Source of the DNA: Argopecten irradians
Taxonomy: Eukaryota; Mollusca; Bivalvia; Pectinida; Pectinidae
Length of the DNA: 64,000 nucleotides
Assembly: GCF_041381155.1 (NCBI RefSeq)
Contig: NC_091142.1
Coordinates: 21,104,362 to 21,168,361 of the forward strand
Direction: 5' to 3'
Shown here: one piece after another, positions 60,001-64,000 of the stretch
How the letters are laid out: every line of letters starts with the position of its first letter
Numbering within the stretch: the stretch's first letter is position 1
Notes under the pieces: model-generated
The model's database searches: none
What the model saw: the letters and a program-made list of their open reading frames with translations, nothing else
What the model was told of the DNA's origin: nothing
Position numbers and translations under genes: made by a program

Positions 60001-62673
60001 ATTTTATAAAATTCTGTTTGCTCATATAATATAGCAGACATTCCTTCTTTATAATTATCGCCATTTGTTTCAATTCTGCGCCGTAACTTTTCTTTTGTCT
60101 TAAGTTAGCTTTTTCCGAATTAAAAAAAACTTAATCGCGCTAGTTAGTAAATCGATTTGATTATTCTGATATTCTCCTACTTTAATCATTTCTTCAAGCT
60201 CCTGTTCAGTAGAACAAATCGTTCGTTATATCCTATGTGTGTACATAAATTCAGGGATAAGTGATACACAATGTTAAAAATCAGCTAAGAAAGGATAGAG
60301 TTCATTATGATATATGCATTTGATATCTATCGACAGTTTACAATTAATTAAATGTTGCCTACCTGGATAGCCTCTTCGATCTTGAGCATTCTGATGTCGA
60401 TGTTGTTTTCCTTCAATTAAAAAGAAAAGAAAAAGACAATTTTTTTAGGTGTCATAGCTTTTAAAGTGCGTGTATCTCTTTGCTATATTATGTTTTGTTT
60501 ATTTTGCCCTATGCTTTGGTATTAATTTTTATTTGGAATGAAACAGAATATTTATGTCTTTAATATATATTTCGAGTTAGATCGATGGAGCTTTAACAAA
60601 TCCTCATAACACTGACTTATTACAATTTTCATTGTTTTTAAATCAGCATTCCTTTCAGTCCTGAAATATTATCTTAACGGATTTGTATCAGGGTATTTTA
60701 TTTTCTAATAACCTCAAGCACTAATACATGTATGCGTTTTATAATTCATAAATTCTCTACCTGGATAGCCTCCGTGCTGTGTATTATTCACATTTCGTTG
60801 TTGTCTACCTTTAAACAAACAAAATACAACAAATAAGCCAGACAACAAAGCTAGATTTTATATCGAAAACCATATTGGTTCTTAACATAAATTTAAAGTA
60901 TCTATTTCGATTCCACCTTTTAGTTCCGTCGTCCTTGCCTATATGGAGTCGGAAGGAACCTAATATTATGTGAAAACTATATATTTCCTGTTGCCTTGAA
61001 ACGCACGTTTCTAAATGTTAAGGATATTGTCAGTTGTGTGATGTTCAATGTCCTTAGACTATTTAAAAATTGTAAATGATATTATATCCCAGTGACCTTA
61101 AAGCAGACATACAAATGTAGTATAAATTCGGGCAAGTCGTATAATTCTATAACAGGCAACACTGATACAAATGCATTTCAAAGTTTTGAAATAATTCGAA
61201 TTTAAGATATGCATACGCTTTAACTTTTCTAAACAAATAAACCCAACAAATGAAGATATTGCTGTCATAACCAGAAAGGAAAAAATGCTATGAATTTCAA
61301 CATTATGATAAGATCCTTTTGATTGCATCAACAAAGATTGACTGCTATGCTTAATTGAAGTTGAAATGTGGATTTCCTGAGGTTATTTCCATATATGTGG
61401 TTGAATTTAAATATTGAATGTTTTAATTTTAACTAGACAGATTGCATAACATAAACCATCTCGACTGTTTAAATCATTTTAACTAATATATATTGAGTAT
61501 ATACTACTTACGTTTTTTACCTTTTTTATACCTTGGCTTTTTTCCTGCATCAAAATCAAAATTCAAATATTTACTTATTTTTGTTTCCAAACACGAAGCA
61601 AATGGAAATTCAATTCGTTTGCGATAACGAAAATCACCGTAATATATGACGCCACGTGATTACTACGAATGAACGATAACTTTGTTTTACATTTGCACAC
61701 TGTTAAAAACATGCAGGAAATTTCAAAAATAAATATTTAAGATGTATTGGTATGTTATGAAAAGACTTTTGACATGTTACGTTTCCATCTTCAATCAATT
61801 GAAAATTCATAAGTTTTGATTAATTAAGTTGTAGAAAACATTCAAATGAACAGACAAGCGTGTATGGTGCATTATAAACATGATATTTTACGAACTGTTA
61901 AAGGTTTTTTTCCATGCCTAATGCATGTTTAATAACGTTTTTGAGCTCCTATTTGAATATAAAACACATTAAAACAAGTGCATTGTAAATATTGCAATTC
62001 TCACAACGCTGGTAACTTTTGTTTAATGGTAACATCTTAAAAGCCCATCTTCGTTTGTGAGAATGACGATTATTGCACATATATCCATATTTCTGAATTT
62101 CATCTATGTGATACAACTTTAATAGAATATGTTTCTTATCAGATGCTCTTAACCTCATAGCTGGTATTCTGTTATAAAGAGTTTGCTAAGCTATCATTTA
62201 GATCTAATCTATCGTTGTGACATTTAACTCTGATGCAATATCAAGGCTTTATAGTTACTGATATTGGTATAAAAAATCGAAGCATTCAGCAAAATTATCA
62301 AAGTTTTTAATACTAAAATAGAACAGATGCTTAACTATGTCACTGACCTTATTGTTTAATATTTGATCAATTTTCGGAACTGAAATTCACAAACCCACAA
62401 GATGTTTCTGAATAGCTACAATTTTACAATATGCAGTTAATATGGTGTTAAAGCGAACGACATAACTCTTCTGTATAAATTACAGTCAGTATAGTATCAT
62501 AATTGACCAAATCAAAGTATTAATATATGACATAGTTATTTATTTATAATATAATAATGCATGTGAATTATTAAAACCTACTGAAAACTTTCGTCGTGTG
62601 TTCAGACGAAGTAATAATATCGTCTTTTGTTGGTGTTTCTTCGTAGTTTCTTTCTGTGTTGATATCGACCCAT
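57028..62673 (-). CDS. Cluster of phase-1 micro-exons, candidate micro-exon gene (part 1)
   Basis: Minus-strand exon candidates with AG acceptor and GT donor: 62673-62578 (96 bp), 61544-61512 (33), 60808-60761 (48), 60410-60363 (48), 59404-59318 (87), 58595-58548 (48), 58176-58127 (50) and 57066-57028 (39). All but the 50-bp one are multiples of three, begin with the last two bases of a codon and end with the first base of the next, so any of them can be skipped without shifting the frame. Read this way they have no stops. Three 48-bp exons are related: RQQRNVNNTQHGGYP, KQHRHQNAQDRRGYP and KQPRKLKEKTQRSFP. The 96- and 87-bp exons are also related (GSISTQKETTKK and GSESDKETKPEE). The peptide is hydrophilic and Lys/Gln/Glu-rich, with no recognised domain. 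No function is assigned. Each short exon alone is weak evidence. The shared phase and family resemblance are what support it. Confidence 0.5.
57040..57445 (+). other. Unidentified coding-like stretch on the plus strand
   Basis: Two overlapping plus frames (57,016-57,240 and 57,084-57,443) read, for example, PHDAFTYRDHSPARVEAISE and KASVQLIAEFRLYLLTGQNL. Composition is GC-richer than the surroundings. No family recognised. May be part of an old mobile element together with 56,772-57,014. Confidence 0.2.
58040..58880. repeat. Tandem duplication of ~417 bp containing a micro-exon
   Basis: TTTGATATAAACTCACTTTT at 58,040 and 58,465 starts two copies. Both include CTTACCAGGAA (exon donor), CATAATCTTTATTGCCAGG and CATATCATGTTGGCTCTGAA, and the second ends near 58,860. 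The exon is 50 bp in the first copy (58,127-58,176) and 48 bp in the second (58,548-58,595). Confidence 0.85.
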
Positions 62674-63573
62674 CTGATAAAATAAATCATTTAACTGTTG
62701 ATTAATAAACATAGATTATGTATCCAGTAGGATAATGATTCCCGTTTTTCTCCGATTTTTTTTGTCTTTTCTGCAAACAAATTTGTAACGAGAAGTATGA
62801 AGTATACAAAACCGTAATTGTCAACAACTAAATGCGTTTTTTTTTTTTTTCCGTTTTCTATCACAATATTCTAACTTAATTAAACTGTTTAGAGCATATT
62901 GTTTACAATATAAAATAGGAGGTGGTTGAATGAGATAATCATTATGGAGTTCTGCCAAAATAACATAATTTCACATTTACAACATGAACATTACTACAGA
63001 AGGTATTAAATTTTGGTTTTATTTTCAGTTAATTACATCAGCATGCTAAATATAATTTTGATACAAAACTGCGTAGATGCTTAGGAACCAAAAACGGTAG
63101 GGATTAGTTGGCATGCTAGTGTACATCAACCCGGATAAATACAAAGTATTCCAAAATGATAGCTCCATCTGGTTAAAAACCTATTTCACAGTTAACGCTA
63201 CTGCCATCAGTTTACAGGGAAATCATTGGAAATTTCAACATTTTATTTCTTAATATAATTGTTAATTCTAATAATGCAATAAAAATATCACATAATATTA
63301 CAATAATGACAATACTTGTATCTTAAGTTTCCTTTTTTAGAGGAAATTCTCATGATACAAATTATTGGATATCAAGATAATATGTACAAATGTATATTAT
63401 TTTATTTCATTATAAGAGTTACTCCCCATGTTATTTATTTATTGGTTATTGTACTAGCGTTGCATTTTTCTATACAATGCAAATCGATTTTATAGTTTAT
63501 ATTGATATAAACTTCCTCTCGGGAAATATTATATTAATTACAGAAAAAGAGGATAAATTAAAGTTTCTCATAC

Positions 63574-63633
63574 CTGGGTCACACCTGGTGTATTTTCTTC
63601 TGTGGATTCTTCATTTTCTTGTACCCTCCTCCC
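63574..63633 (-). CDS. Possible further exon, acidic peptide
   Basis: A 60-bp stretch sits between a TTAATAAG acceptor and a GTATGA donor on the minus strand. It is open in one frame only (RRVQENEESTEENTPGVTQ), in phase 0-0, which differs from the phase 1-1 exons downstream. It may belong to the same gene through an unseen linking exon, or be chance. Confidence 0.3.
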
Positions 63634-63639
63634 CTTATT

Positions 63640-64000
63640 AACAAAAGAGATCATACACCTTATGTTTCATCGTGCATGAGTGAATATGTAAAGTAACTTA
63701 CCTATCTAAGACGAACATGTGTGATACGAATTTCAGCTTATAACAAAGTTAATTCAAAACATACAACGAATTTTACCTTATTGCGAATCATCTTTAATTT
63801 TTAATGTTTCTTTCTGTCGTATTCTAAAGGAATAACAATAGATTTCTGTCATTCCACAATTAAGATTAATATCTACCATTGAAGGTAGGTATTAGCGTTC
63901 ACAGTTTACTTAGTAAGTGTAATGTCATGAAGTTTCAGAACAACTACTTCAATGTTAGTTAACACAAATGATGTCACAGTCGATAAAATCCCATCGCAAG
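63640..64000. other. Right edge, no gene supported
   Basis: An exon-like stretch at about 63,777-63,823 (minus) has splice-like borders, but every frame contains a stop. Nothing else seen. Confidence 0.35.

Noticed and set aside
63777-63823. 47-bp exon on the minus strand
   Set aside because: Splice-like borders but all three frames contain a stop and the length is not frame-neutral.

Overview
The window looks like nuclear DNA of a marine mollusc, most probably a bivalve. It is AT-rich, host exons are short and lie between long GT-AG introns, and much of the rest is repeats of kinds familiar from bivalve genomes: Crypton, Ngaro/DIRS-like, Gypsy, LINE, TRIM, a tRNA-derived SINE, and tandem arrays headed by a GGCCC/GGGCC palindrome. 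The species cannot be named from the sequence alone.

Host genes. The best-supported gene is a solute carrier family 6 (neurotransmitter:sodium symporter type) transporter on the minus strand. Thirteen GT-AG exons lie between 44,288 and 34,139, read in one continuous frame and end in a natural stop. The exon for membrane segment 1 and the N-terminus was not found. Several residues that bind Na+ and Cl- in known SLC6 proteins are replaced. A second layer of minus-strand coding sequence is a set of very short exons: 15, 15, 24, 33, 39, 42, 42, 48, 48, 48, 63, 66, 87 and 96 bp. They are multiples of three, phase 1-1 and partly tandem duplicates of each other. They lie at 57.0-62.7 kb, 48.0 kb, 32.0 kb, 27.2 kb and 16.9-18.2 kb, on both sides of the SLC6 gene. 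This resembles a micro-exon gene, or two related ones, and is the most interesting host feature.

Layout. 0-18.3 kb: a decayed array of a host exon/intron unit (recognisable near 0.15, 3.3-3.6 and 16.0-18.2 kb), split by mobile elements: a decayed Crypton (about 0.3-3.25 kb), a broken Ngaro-like tyrosine-recombinase retrotransposon (about 3.9-10.5 kb) that itself holds a 1.28-kb insertion rich in ATTCATGAA, a 5'-truncated LINE (minus, 10.5-13.1 kb), a 354-bp TRIM whose LTRs contain a tRNA-like sequence (14,140-14,493), and a reverse copy of a 158-bp-period tandem element (about 14.9-15.85 kb). 18.3-34 kb: a SINE, palindromic fold-back elements, a second LINE remnant (20.7-22.0 kb), a Gypsy fossil (23.8-25.7 kb), a tandem element (29.0-29.8 kb), and long AT-rich stretches. 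34-44.3 kb: the SLC6 gene. 44.3-57 kb: dispersed repeats, a 3-kb inverted-repeat element (50,652-53,635) and a 13-unit tandem array (54.07-56.23 kb). 57-64 kb: micro-exon cluster with a local tandem duplication.

Limits: everything here comes from reading the sequence. Splice sites, element boundaries and homology calls have not been tested by alignment or transcripts.
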